Positions 17,449 to 26,120 of a stretch of DNA of 64,000 nt are shown in pieces; position 1 is the stretch's first letter; each line of letters begins with the position of its first letter. Made by a program: the position numbers and the translations under genes. Origin of the DNA: Cuspidothrix sp046080125 (lineage in GTDB: Bacteria; Cyanobacteriota; Cyanobacteriia; Cyanobacteriales; Nostocaceae); NCBI GenBank assembly GCA_046080125.1, contig JBJTTJ010000221.1, positions 22,440 through 86,439 on the forward strand, read 5' to 3'. The notes beneath the pieces are model-generated. The model was not told where the DNA came from. It did not search any database and saw only the letters and a program-made list of their open reading frames with translations.

Positions 17449-18165
17449 ATGCAAGAAAATCTAGAAAAATTGGCACTACCAGAAATTTCTCCTGCCACTG
17501 ATGAGGCTATTATTGCTTATCTGCGCCATAATTATAAGATTGCAGAAATAGCGGCTAAAGTGGAACAAGAGGATTTAATTCTCAAAGTTTGTGAACGGCT
17601 AAAAATTACGGTTTCTGATGAAGAATTGCAAACTGCTAGAGATGCCTTTCGCTTAGAACACAAATTACCTGTAGCATCTCAAACAGCTTGGTTAGCTCAA
17701 CAGCGAATCACACTAGAAGATTGGTCACAAGGAATTAGGGTATCACTGCTGAAAGAAAAGTTAAAAGAACATTTCTTTGGTGAAGCGTTTGATGCTAATT
17801 ATATAAGTAATCGAGATGATTATCGGCGTGTTGCCCTTTCGGAAATTTTAGTCCGTGACTTAACAGAGGCTTTGAAAATTGCCCAAGGGTTACGAGTGGA
17901 AAATGCTTCTTTCTGTGCTTTAGCCTTGAAACACTCTAAGAGTAAGCAGTCAAAAGAAAATGGTGGTTTTGTTGGTGTGCGCTTTTTAGTGGAATTGTTA
18001 CCGGAAATTGCGAAAGCTGTTACTGAAGGGAAAGAAACTGAGGTAATTGGACCAATTCAAACAAAGTTAGGTTATCACGTTTTGAGAATTGAGAAATGGT
18101 TGGGGTCTGAATTGAGTGAAATCAGGGAGCAAATTTTAGAGTCTTTATTTCAAACTATTTTCTGA
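17449..18165 (+). CDS. PpiC/parvulin-type peptidyl-prolyl cis-trans isomerase
   Basis: 238 residues, no signal peptide, so cytoplasmic. An N-terminal SurA-like helical part (1-115) is followed by a parvulin domain (about 125-220): ALSEILVRDLTEALKIAQGL, then FCALALKHSKSKQSKENGGF and GPIQTKLGYHVLRIE, which match the conserved strands and the terminal H-x-I/L-R motif. Such proteins speed proline isomerisation during folding. Cyanobacterial relatives sometimes sit beside peptide-exporter genes, but none is here. ATG at 17449 has no clear ribosome-binding site. Confidence 0.8.
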   Translation: MQENLEKLALPEISPATDEAIIAYLRHNYKIAEIAAKVEQEDLILKVCERLKITVSDEELQTARDAFRLEHKLPVASQTAWLAQQRITLEDWSQGIRVSLLKEKLKEHFFGEAFDANYISNRDDYRRVALSEILVRDLTEALKIAQGLRVENASFCALALKHSKSKQSKENGGFVGVRFLVELLPEIAKAVTEGKETEVIGPIQTKLGYHVLRIEKWLGSELSEIREQILESLFQTIF

Positions 18166-18434
18166 TTCAGAAAACTATCTCACAGAGCTAACAGATGAAG
18201 AATTGAATTTAACGGGTGGAATTGTTTCTATGTCATAGGTAACAATATTTCCTGGAAGTGTTTGAGTAACTTGACTGGTCAGTTCGCTCCTTGGGGTAGA
18301 TTGAGGTGCGATAGCACTCCGTAGGAATCCCTTTTTAATTTTTCTGATCTCTCATAGTTTTTAAAATCAAACATGATTTATGGAAAAATTGCTGATCGGA
18401 TATAAAATATTAACAAAGTTTAGCAACGGTTACT

Positions 18435-18827
18435 ATGCGATTACTACACACTATGCTGCGGGTAGGCAACCTACAAAAGTCTTTGAAATTTTACTGTGAT
18501 GTCCTAGGAATGAAGCTACTCCGGCAGAAAGACTATCCCGGAGGAGAGTTTACACTAGCTTTTGTCGGTTATGGGGAAGAAAGTGACCACACAGTTTTAG
18601 AACTCACCCATAACTGGGGTGTAGAAAAGTATGATTTAGGTAACGCCTATGGTCACATTGCTCTGGGTGTGGATGATATCTACGCCACCTGTGAGACGAT
18701 TAAACAACTGGGTGGTAAAGTAGTTCGAGAACCAGGTCCAATGAAACATGGTTCAACGGTTATTGCTTTTGCTGAAGATCCAGATGGTTATAAAGTTGAA
18801 TTGATTCAGTTAAAAACTCCAGAATAA
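18435..18827 (+). CDS. gloA: Lactoylglutathione lyase (glyoxalase I)
   Basis: 130 residues. Converts the hemithioacetal of methylglyoxal and glutathione into S-lactoylglutathione for detoxification in the cytoplasm. The four metal ligands sit at the same numbers as in the E. coli enzyme as I remember it: H5, E56, H74 and E122. Length and the end motif EDPDGYKVELIQ are normal for the bacterial Ni-type enzyme. ATG at 18435. It lies 95 bases before clpB on the same strand and may share a stress context. Confidence 0.94.
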   Translation: MRLLHTMLRVGNLQKSLKFYCDVLGMKLLRQKDYPGGEFTLAFVGYGEESDHTVLELTHNWGVEKYDLGNAYGHIALGVDDIYATCETIKQLGGKVVREPGPMKHGSTVIAFAEDPDGYKVELIQLKTPE

Positions 18828-18922
18828 TTTAAGGTAGAGGGTAGGAAGATCAAGAACTTCTTTACCCATTACCCATTCCCCCCCCTAAACTTAAATCACA
18901 AGTCTAAAATCTAATTTTACAA

Positions 18923-21562
18923 ATGCAGCCTACAGATCCTGATAAATTTACTGATACAGCCTGGGAAGCAGTAGCAAAATCACAAGATGTTGCTCGTGCT
19001 TATAAACAACAACAGTTAGAAGTTGAACATTTAATTATTGCTCTTTTAGAAGAACCCACTGCTCTATCTACGGCTATCTTAACTCGTGCTGAGGTGGATA
19101 CGGTGCGATTTCAACAACAGTTGGAGGCTTTTACTCAGCGTCAACCCAGGGTAGCTAAAAGTGATCAACTTTACTTGGGACGTAATTTAGAAAAGTTTTT
19201 AGATAAAGCTGATGAAATTAGGTCGAAAATGAGAGAGGATGAAATCTCCGAAGGTCATCTCATTCTAGCTTTGGCTGATGATGACCGGATTGGTAGAAAA
19301 TTGTTTAAGAGTCTTAATATAGATGTTGTTCAGTTGGAAATGGGAGTTAAATCTGTTCGCAATACTCCCAGTATTAAAGCATCACCAAAAGCTGAAGGTA
19401 AAGTACCTGATGCAGCTTTAAAAAGATTCGGACGAGATTTAACAGAACAAGCTAAAGCAGGAAAATTAGACCCGGTTATTGGTAGGGATGATGAAATTCG
19501 CCGGGTAATTCAGGTATTATCTAGACGTAGTAAAAATAACCCTGTGTTAATTGGTGAACCGGGAGTTGGCAAAACTGCGATCGCTGAAGCCCTAGCCCAA
19601 AGAATGCTTAATGGCGACGTTCCTGAATCCCTGAAAAATCGCCAACTCATCTCACTTGATATCGGGAGCTTAATTGCCGGCGCAAAATACCGAGGTGAGT
19701 TTGAAGACCGTTTAAAAAATGTTCTCCATGAAGTTACGGAATCAAATGGGCAAGTAGTCCTATTTATTGATGAACTCCACACCGTGGTCGGGGCTGGTTC
19801 TAATCAACAAGGATCAATGGATGTAGGTAATTTACTTAAACCCATGTTAGCTCGTGGTGAATTACGTTGTATTGGTGCAACTACTTTAGATGAATATCGT
19901 AAATTTATTGAAAAAGATGCCGCATTAGAAAGACGTTTTCAACAGGTTTATGTAGATCAACCAACAGTAGAAAATACAATTTCTATTTTAAGAGGTTTGA
20001 AAGAGCGTTATGAAGTACACCATAACGTCAAAATTTCCGATTCCGCTTTAGTTGCTGCTGCTACCTTATCAGCACGTTATATTGCTGATCGGTTTCTACC
20101 AGACAAAGCTATTGACTTAGTAGACGAAGCCGCAGCTAAATTAAAAATGGAAATCACTTCCAAACCCGCAGAATTAGAAACCATTGACAGACGTTTAATG
20201 CAGCTAGAAATGGAAAAACTGTCATTATCGGGAGAAGAACAAACAATTTTCCAAACTAGAGAACGATTAGAACGCATTGAGGCAGAAATTGCTACCTTAA
20301 CCGAAAAACAGCATATCTTTAACGAACAATGGCAAGGCGAGAAGCAGTTATTAGAAGCTATTAGCGAGTTAAAGAAAGAAGAAGATAATCTTAGGCTACA
20401 AATTGAACAAGCAGAACGTGACTATGACTTGAATAAAGCTGCTCAACTCAAATATGGTAAATTAGAAGGGGTGCAACGAGAAAGGGAAATTAAAGAAGCG
20501 AAACTGTTAGAAATTCAAACCCAGGGCTCAACATTGTTGCGAGAACAAGTCACAGAAGCTGATATCGCTGAAATTGTCGCTAAATGGACGGGAATCCCCG
20601 TAAATAGGCTTTTAGAATCTGAACGGCAAAAATTACTTAAATTAGAAAGTCATTTACATGAAAGGGTAATTGGTCAAGAAGAAGCAGTTTCCGCCGTCTC
20701 TGCGGCGATTCGTCGCGCCCGCGCTGGCATGAAGGACCCCTCTCGACCTATAGGTTCATTCTTGTTTATGGGACCAACTGGCGTGGGTAAAACTGAACTC
20801 GCCCGCGCCCTAGCTCAGTTTCTCTTTGATTCTGATGATGCTTTAGTGCGTTTGGATATGTCCGAATATATGGAGAAACATTCCGTTTCTCGCCTAGTCG
20901 GTGCGCCTCCGGGATACATCGGGTATGAAGAAGGAGGTCAACTTTCTGAAGCAATTCGCAGACATCCCTATTCAGTGGTGTTGTTAGATGAAGTGGAAAA
21001 AGCCCACCCCGATGTATTTAATATTTTGTTACAAGTCTTAGATGACGGTAGAGTTACTGATTCCCAAGGGCGGGCTGTTGACTTCCGTAACACCGTTATA
21101 GTTATGACTAGCAATATCGGCAGTGAACATATTTTGGATATTTCCGGTGATGATAGCAAGTATGATATAATGCGAGGTAAGGTCATGGAAAGTTTGCGAT
21201 CGCACTTCCGCCCCGAATTTCTCAACCGTGTAGATGATCTGATTCTATTCCACGCTCTTAGTCGTGCAGAAATGGGTCATATTATTCGGATTCAACTCAA
21301 ACGGGTAGAAAACCTCCTCAAAGAGCAAAAAATTAGCTTCGAGATATCCCCAGCAGCTTGTAATCATCTTGTAGAAGCGGGATACGATCCAGTTTACGGC
21401 GCGCGTCCGTTAAAACGGTCAATTCAGCGAGAAGTGGAAAATCCCCTCGCCACCAAGTTACTAGAAAATACTTTTGTTTCTGGTGATACAGTCATTATTG
21501 ACATGGGGGAAACTGGGTTAACTTTTAGTAAAAAACCAAGCTCCGCTATCAATGATATATAG
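18923..21562 (+). CDS. clpB: Disaggregase ClpB (Hsp100)
   Basis: 879 residues. A hexameric AAA+ chaperone that works with DnaK to dissolve aggregates. The N-domain (1-145) has two Clp repeats. AAA-1 has Walker A GEPGVGKT at 211-218 and Walker B VVLFIDELHT. The coiled-coil M-domain spans about 400-530 and separates ClpB from ClpA/C. AAA-2 has Walker A GPTGVGKT near 616-623. The ending YDPVYGARPLKRSIQREVENP is canonical. Cyanobacteria usually carry two clpB genes; I cannot tell which this is. No CIRCE element is visible upstream. ATG at 18923. Confidence 0.96.
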   Translation: MQPTDPDKFTDTAWEAVAKSQDVARAYKQQQLEVEHLIIALLEEPTALSTAILTRAEVDTVRFQQQLEAFTQRQPRVAKSDQLYLGRNLEKFLDKADEIRSKMREDEISEGHLILALADDDRIGRKLFKSLNIDVVQLEMGVKSVRNTPSIKASPKAEGKVPDAALKRFGRDLTEQAKAGKLDPVIGRDDEIRRVIQVLSRRSKNNPVLIGEPGVGKTAIAEALAQRMLNGDVPESLKNRQLISLDIGSLIAGAKYRGEFEDRLKNVLHEVTESNGQVVLFIDELHTVVGAGSNQQGSMDVGNLLKPMLARGELRCIGATTLDEYRKFIEKDAALERRFQQVYVDQPTVENTISILRGLKERYEVHHNVKISDSALVAAATLSARYIADRFLPDKAIDLVDEAAAKLKMEITSKPAELETIDRRLMQLEMEKLSLSGEEQTIFQTRERLERIEAEIATLTEKQHIFNEQWQGEKQLLEAISELKKEEDNLRLQIEQAERDYDLNKAAQLKYGKLEGVQREREIKEAKLLEIQTQGSTLLREQVTEADIAEIVAKWTGIPVNRLLESERQKLLKLESHLHERVIGQEEAVSAVSAAIRRARAGMKDPSRPIGSFLFMGPTGVGKTELARALAQFLFDSDDALVRLDMSEYMEKHSVSRLVGAPPGYIGYEEGGQLSEAIRRHPYSVVLLDEVEKAHPDVFNILLQVLDDGRVTDSQGRAVDFRNTVIVMTSNIGSEHILDISGDDSKYDIMRGKVMESLRSHFRPEFLNRVDDLILFHALSRAEMGHIIRIQLKRVENLLKEQKISFEISPAACNHLVEAGYDPVYGARPLKRSIQREVENPLATKLLENTFVSGDTVIIDMGETGLTFSKKPSSAINDI

Positions 21563-21587
21563 GGGTAGAGTCTCCCAGCTTATTAAT

Positions 21588-22136
21588 ATGATACACGACC
21601 ACGATCATGGACACAACAGTCACACCCCGGTAACATTTAGCCGTGCTTTTGCCATTGGTACAGCACTTAATTTAGGATTCGTGATAGTTGAAGCCGCTTA
21701 TGGCTATTTAGCCCACTCCCTGGCTTTATTTGCTGATGCAGGAATTGCGATTTTATTCACCCATTGGTTGTGGCTTGATCCTTTGGTAAGTTTGGTAGTT
21801 GTTGTTGTGATTGGGACGTGGCAATTACTCAGGGATTCGATAAATTTAGCACTTGATGGCGTACCCGCAGGAATTGAACCTCGTGCTGTGAAAAACTACT
21901 TAATTGAACGTCCCGGTGTATTGAAAATCCATGATCTGCATATCTGGGCTATGAGCACCACGGAAACAGCACTTACTGTTCATTTGGTCATGCCAGAAGG
22001 CTACCCTGGTGATGCTTTTTTATGGGAAGTTGCCCAGGAACTTGAACACCATTTCGGTATCAAACACTCTACTATTCAAGTAGAAACTGGTGATAGCGCC
22101 TATCCCTGCGCTTTAGAACCAGACCACCTTGTTTAA
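21588..22136 (+). pseudogene. CDF-family cation efflux gene with large in-frame internal deletion
   Basis: Encodes 182 residues from ATG at 21588: a His-rich N-terminus (HDHDHGHNSH), a first membrane helix, then HSLALFADAG joined directly to IAILFTHWLWLDP, followed by the normal C-terminal cytoplasmic domain. Intact CDF zinc/cobalt exporters have about 300 residues; roughly 115 are missing between helix 2 and the last helix. Lost with them are the HN..D half of the helix-2 site and the helix-5 site that bind the transported metal. The frame stays open, so a stub may be made, but transport is not expected. The join contains GCAGGA, which may have served as microhomology. It lies 25 bases after clpB. 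Confidence 0.8.
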
Positions 22137-22218
22137 AACCTCCTGACTGTTGACTGCATAATAGGGACAAAAAAATATGAACAAATGTTGTTTTTTTTGT
22201 AAAAAATTGTTATATTTA

Positions 22219-22234
22219 TTTACATAAGATAACA
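22219..22234 (+). promoter_or_regulatory. Candidate HLR1 (RpaB-binding) element of the hlip gene
   Basis: TTTACATAAGATAACA matches 14 of 16 positions of the HLR1 consensus as I recall it (two TTACA-type repeats spaced by four or five bases). It lies 33 bases before the hlip ATG. RpaB is the high-light regulator known to bind such sites at hli promoters. No experimental support from sequence alone. Confidence 0.45.
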
Positions 22235-22267
22235 AAGCTTAGTAAATCCTAACTTGGAGTGCTAACC

Positions 22268-22450
22268 ATGACTGATGCAACCAAAACAGCTACTACACCT
22301 GTAGCAACTGATCGCAATGCTTGGCGTTGGGGTTTTACACCCGAAGCAGAAATCTGGAATGGCCGTCTAGCGATGATTGGCTTTTTAGCAGCAGCTTTGA
22401 TTGAACTATTTTCCGGTCAAGGCTTTCTCCACTTCTGGGGTATTATGTAA
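22268..22450 (+). CDS. hli: High-light-inducible protein (Hlip/Scp), single-helix chlorophyll-binding
   Basis: 60 residues with one membrane helix. The chlorophyll a/b-binding motif ExWNGRLAMIGF is present (E-I-W-N-G-R-L-A-M-I-G-F near residues 28-39). These thylakoid proteins bind chlorophyll and carotenoid and protect photosystem II assembly and repair under high light. ATG at 22268 is preferred over the in-frame GTG at 22259 because GGAG stands 8 bases upstream. The HLR1-like site upstream fits light-stress control. Confidence 0.93.
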   Translation: MTDATKTATTPVATDRNAWRWGFTPEAEIWNGRLAMIGFLAAALIELFSGQGFLHFWGIM

Positions 22451-22728
22451 CTTTTTCATAAGATGACTTTTGATAAAGTCACTGAGACTCTGCCCAGGGA
22501 ATTAGATTAGGGACTACCCAAAGTCTAATTCTCCCTGCACTCACCAGATAACACCTACCCAGTAAGCCTAGGTTTAATCTTAGATCGTTAGCAATTTCAT
22601 TACCACCGGATGTTTATTGAAGACCCGAATCGCGGTTAATATAGAAAATACCACAGTGGTTACAACTCCTCCTGTGGTTTCCTTTCCAGGTCTAAAGACA
22701 CTGAGTTTCCCGCTTACCGCGAGGTCTT
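22451..22728. other. Structured intergenic region downstream of hlip
   Basis: 278 bases with several stable inverted repeats. The best is CAGGGAATTAGA at 22495-22506 pairing with TCTAATTCTCCCTG at 22524-22537. A second, ACCACAG...CTGTGGT, lies near 22650-22680. Neither has a clear T-run, so these could be mRNA 3' structure, a leader for the next gene, or a small RNA. Confidence 0.35.
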
Positions 22729-22980
22729 ATGAAAGACAAATTATTAAATTGGCTGAACTTAATTTTAGTTGCTGATGTTTTCTTAGTTATTTTAGGTTTT
22801 GCATGGTTTGTTATTGCTGTGGTTGGTGATGCTTCAGGAATTAATCTGGGTTTAGACCTATGGCATCAACTCTGGATACCATTATTCAACCCAGCAATTG
22901 GTATTCTCATGGGTGGTGCATTACTGAGCGGAATTATTAGTTGGATATCTAAGAAATTGACTGAATCTAAGTCTATTTAA
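22729..22980 (+). CDS. Small two-helix membrane protein, function unknown
   Basis: 83 residues with two hydrophobic helices (about 12-33 and 52-70) joined by a short loop containing GDASGINLGLDLWHQLW, and a short Lys-rich tail. I recognise it as a conserved small cyanobacterial type but know no function. ATG at 22729 follows GAGGTC. It stands between hlip and a convergent MFS gene. Confidence 0.7.
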   Translation: MKDKLLNWLNLILVADVFLVILGFAWFVIAVVGDASGINLGLDLWHQLWIPLFNPAIGILMGGALLSGIISWISKKLTESKSI

Positions 22981-23024
22981 TAGGGGACACAGAAGAGTCT
23001 CCTCCAGGAGGGTAGTAAACAGGT

Positions 23025-24230
23025 CTAAATCCCTTTTTCCTCCTGTCTTATTCCTAGGATAATTTTTAACGCCAACCTACTCAATATCAAGAGTCCTAAA
23101 ATTAAAGATAAACTCGCACCGAAATAAAATACTCCTATCACACCTTGATGACTCAATACTATACCAAATAGGCTGGGACAAAGGAACTGTCCGAGAAAAT
23201 TTGCTCCTGTTCCTGCTGCTAAAATGCTAGATTGATATTCCCAGGGAGCAAGATTAGATAACAAATTATAAAGGCTAGGGACAACAATTCCTAATCCAAT
23301 TCCTAATATAATTATTGTCGGAAATAGGAATATTAATTGATGAAGTTGGGGAATAATTATTAAAGGCAAAGCCATACAGCCAAAGCCTAATCCTGTGCTG
23401 CCAATTAAGCCAAAAAGTTTAGTTAATCTCCCGACTCCAAAAGCCGAAATACCAGCCGCTCCCAAGGCTTGGGAAGCTAAGGCAATGCCAATTAATACAC
23501 TACTGGCATTCATGGTTGTTTTGAGATATAAGGGCAAGTAAATGATCACAGCGTAAGCGGTGGCGGCGGTCAAACAGAGAGTTAAAAATAGCTGTAATGT
23601 GAAAGGATTGGTGAAAGTTTGAATGAGTTTATCTAGATCATTTCTTTTGTGAGATGATTCTGAAGAGGGTGTTTTTGACCCTGTTTGAGGTTGTAATGTT
23701 AGGACAAATAATGCTAGAGGTAGGGCTAAACCATAGAGACAAAAAACTGCTCGCCAGTGTAAAGTCCCGACTATACCGCCTAATACTGGATAGATTATAT
23801 TTGATACAGTAATGACACTCGATACATAGGCGATCGCTTGAGAACGTTCCTCAGCAGAATCATACATTTTCACTAGCAAACCCAAACTAGCAGCCGCAAT
23901 TCCCCCAGTTGCTGCCCCTATTAAACCCCGCGTTATTAACATTGGTAGGAAACTCTGCATTAACCCTCCTACCATGCCAAATAAAGCATAGAGAATTAGG
24001 GAAACCGCGAGTATCCGCACTTGGCCTAAACGGTCTGCTAATATGCCTAGAATTGGACTAAATATACCTACAGTTAGGAAATGACTACTGATCAAATAGC
24101 CCGCAAGTGCTGGACTCAGATGCAAATCTGTGACGATTTCTGGAAAAATCGGTGCAATGACTCCCCCTGTCATCACAATTAAAGAAGCTGTAGTCAAAAC
24201 TATAATAAGTTGGCGATCGCATCTACTCAT
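23025..24230 (-). CDS. Major facilitator superfamily drug-exporter-like transporter
   Basis: 401 residues from ATG at 24230, with 12 predicted helices. The MFS motif A-like loop GILADRLGQVRIL is near residues 63-75, and TRGLIGAATGGIAAASLGLL follows in the fourth-helix region, as in 12-helix drug/H+ antiporters of the Bcr/AraJ type. Substrate not predictable. A GTG at 24251 is an alternative start. The gene ends 45 bases from the end of the convergent two-helix gene. Confidence 0.82.
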   Translation of the reverse strand: MSRCDRQLIIVLTTASLIVMTGGVIAPIFPEIVTDLHLSPALAGYLISSHFLTVGIFSPILGILADRLGQVRILAVSLILYALFGMVGGLMQSFLPMLITRGLIGAATGGIAAASLGLLVKMYDSAEERSQAIAYVSSVITVSNIIYPVLGGIVGTLHWRAVFCLYGLALPLALFVLTLQPQTGSKTPSSESSHKRNDLDKLIQTFTNPFTLQLFLTLCLTAATAYAVIIYLPLYLKTTMNASSVLIGIALASQALGAAGISAFGVGRLTKLFGLIGSTGLGFGCMALPLIIIPQLHQLIFLFPTIIILGIGLGIVVPSLYNLLSNLAPWEYQSSILAAGTGANFLGQFLCPSLFGIVLSHQGVIGVFYFGASLSLILGLLILSRLALKIILGIRQEEKGI

Positions 24231-24410
24231 TTTTAAAATTAAAGCACCCACACATACATCTTAAAATGAAAGTTTCCCTGTTTTTGCTCCCTAACTTCTT
24301 TAAGAAATTGGTGATCTTTCTTTATACATTATCTCTCAGTGTTGCGATCGCCTAAAATTAAATTTTTTAACAATTAATCAATCTTTCTTGATGACTGTTG
24401 ACTGTTGTAC

Positions 24411-24430
24411 GGGCGAACGGCCGTTCGCCC
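24411..24430. repeat. Perfect 20-base palindrome
   Basis: GGGCGAACGGCCGTTCGCCC is perfectly self-complementary and GC-rich within AT-rich DNA. It lies between the MFS gene's upstream region and the end of the TPR gene. It resembles palindromic repeats common in Nostocales. A degenerate piece (ACGGACGGCCGT) is at about 25396. Could also act as a terminator stem, but no T-run follows. Confidence 0.7.
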
Positions 24431-24451
24431 CTACCACCTCTTACCCGTCAA

Positions 24452-24874
24452 CTATTCCGCAAATAACCATGTTTTCACTTTTTCCAAATTTTTCCAATCA
24501 GGTTTTCTGGTTAAACCATCTTCAATGCTATTTTTAATTTCTTCTTGCCATTCTTCATTGACAAATATCAATTGTTGTGCTATGTCAATGTGTTCCCGCA
24601 AACCTTTTTGACCAGTTTCTAGCATAGCTAAAGCCAGATTAATTCTGCCTTGGGGATCTTGGGGATTGAGTTTTACGGCTTTATTAGCCGCTTTAAAAGC
24701 TAACTGAGCTTTGTTATCAAGAAGATATAGCCAAGCTAGGCAAATCCAGGCTGAACTGGCTTTAGGAGCGCGATCGCATACCTCTTTAAATACAGGGATT
24801 AGAGATTCTACAGATTCTCCAGCTTTATAGCGTTCTAAACCTGTATCAAACAGGGAGTCAATTGTATTAGTCAT
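24452..24874 (-). CDS. TPR-repeat protein
   Basis: 140 residues, soluble, no signal peptide. Two or three tetratricopeptide repeats span about 12-90 (for example ASSAWICLAWLYLLDNKAQL and AANKAVKLNPQDPQGRINLA), followed by a helical tail ending KVKTWLFAE. Probably a protein-interaction scaffold. It lies upstream of nothing obvious and 77 bases downstream of the A-type Fe-S carrier gene on the same strand, so it may be co-transcribed with it. ATG at 24874. Confidence 0.75.
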   Translation of the reverse strand: MTNTIDSLFDTGLERYKAGESVESLIPVFKEVCDRAPKASSAWICLAWLYLLDNKAQLAFKAANKAVKLNPQDPQGRINLALAMLETGQKGLREHIDIAQQLIFVNEEWQEEIKNSIEDGLTRKPDWKNLEKVKTWLFAE

Positions 24875-24893
24875 TTGTCCTTAGTCAGGTGTT

Positions 24894-24914
24894 CAGTTGT
24901 CAGTTGTCAGTTGT
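24894..24914. repeat. Heptanucleotide tandem repeat (CAGTTGT)x3
   Basis: Three perfect head-to-tail copies of CAGTTGT just upstream of the TPR gene. Such short tandemly repeated heptamers are a known hallmark of heterocystous cyanobacteria. Confidence 0.75.
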
Positions 24915-24951
24915 GATTAGCAACTAATAACTGACCAATTTTTCTCGAATA

Positions 24952-25308
24952 TTATACGCCGAAAGACTTACCACAACCACAGGTTTGAGAGGCGTTGGGG
25001 TTAGTAAATTGGAAACCACCGCCAATCATAGCATCACTGTAATCGAGCATTAACCCGTATAGATAGAGTAGACTTTTGCGATCGCTAATAATTTTAAAGC
25101 CATCATAATCAAAAACCTCATCATCAGAGGTGATCTTACTGATATCCTCAAAATCCATCATGTAAGACATCCCCGAACAACCACCTTGTCTGACTCCCAC
25201 CCGTAAGCATAAATCTTGGCCTTGCTTGGCTTGTAAGGATTTAACTTGGCGTAGTGCAGCTTCAGATAAAATAATTCCGCGCTGTTGAGTTTGAGTTGTT
25301 TGTGTCAT
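24952..25308 (-). CDS. A-type iron-sulfur carrier protein (IscA/SufA family)
   Basis: 118 residues. The three conserved cysteines that bind iron or a [2Fe-2S]/[4Fe-4S] cluster are C44 (GGCSGMSY) and C110 and C112 (TCGCGKSF). Such proteins pass clusters to target proteins in the cytoplasm. The sequence is closer to the photosynthetic IscA/SufA group than to NifU-type scaffolds. ATG at 25308. No suf or isc genes are adjacent. Confidence 0.92.
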   Translation of the reverse strand: MTQTTQTQQRGIILSEAALRQVKSLQAKQGQDLCLRVGVRQGGCSGMSYMMDFEDISKITSDDEVFDYDGFKIISDRKSLLYLYGLMLDYSDAMIGGGFQFTNPNASQTCGCGKSFGV

Positions 25309-25823
25309 AGATTCCAGATTCTTAATTCCTGAATTTATTTATTTTATCAATCATCCACTAGCAGCTTTGAAAAAATGGGAGTAGGGTTGTCGCCATACGG
25401 ACGGCCGTTGTGGTTTAATGATTGCCAGAGGATTAACTGTGAGGTAAATCCTGCTAGACCCCAGATACTTTCTGCGGAAACATTAAACTTGGCAACTGTT
25501 GACTAAAATCTATAGGTTTACAGAACTTAGCTAAAACACCAGCAAAATAACCTAGAGGTGATCTATTAGATCTTGTTTTTTTTTGATTTAGGATCTCAAA
25601 ATTGATAGCTCAAATCAATGGTGATCACTCTAAATTAACAACGAGTATACAGCATTCAATTAGGCGATCGCCACTTTGGATGATCTCTAATAGTTGGCAA
25701 ACTGAAAAACTTTAATAATATTAGTGTTTTTGTTACATTGTTAATTCAGACTAACTCTCATAGTCTCATCCAGTGTTTTGTGTCACGGAAATCTCTAGAT
25801 CAAGTAAATATATAGCTAAGTGC
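25309..25823. other. Intergenic region before the ribbon-helix-helix gene
   Basis: About 515 bases with no convincing gene. It contains a degenerate palindrome near 25396 and a short inverted repeat followed by nine T at 25558-25588 (GATCTATTAGATC then T-run), which could terminate a transcript from the left. An AT-rich segment at 25700-25760 is a plausible promoter for the downstream gene. Confidence 0.35.
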
Positions 25824-25997
25824 ATGATAATGACAAATAAGAAATGGGCGGTTAAACGCATAACAGTTAATCTGGCTACACAAGAAGCAGAAAAGCTAGA
25901 AAAATACTGCCAGCAAACAGGCAGACCAGCAACAGATGTAATTCGGGAATTGATTAGAAGCTTACCTCAAGGGGAAGAAGACGCAGGGGGGTCATAG
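25824..25997 (+). CDS. Small ribbon-helix-helix (CopG-like) protein
   Basis: 57 residues from ATG at 25824 (a second ATG at 25830 is equally possible; earlier in-frame codons to 25773 lack support). The pattern KRITVNLATQEAEKLEKYCQ then GRPATDVIRELIRSL fits a beta strand and two helices of the MetJ/Arc/CopG DNA-binding fold. No toxin gene is beside it, so it is probably a transcription regulator rather than an antitoxin. It precedes crtQ by 123 bases on the same strand. Confidence 0.65.
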   Translation: MIMTNKKWAVKRITVNLATQEAEKLEKYCQQTGRPATDVIRELIRSLPQGEEDAGGS

Positions 25998-26120
25998 GAA
26001 GCACACAGGGGCAGGGACGCGAAAGAATTTTGCCAAGAACAACTAACAACTGACAATTGACAACTTACCAATCACCAATTCAGTTACAATTTGTCAAGAA
26101 ACTGAACAAGGAACGAGGGA

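Noticed and set aside
24411..24430. Operator for the MFS gene
   Set aside because: The 20-base palindrome lies about 180 bases from the MFS start and resembles dispersed palindromic repeats, so an operator is not the best explanation.
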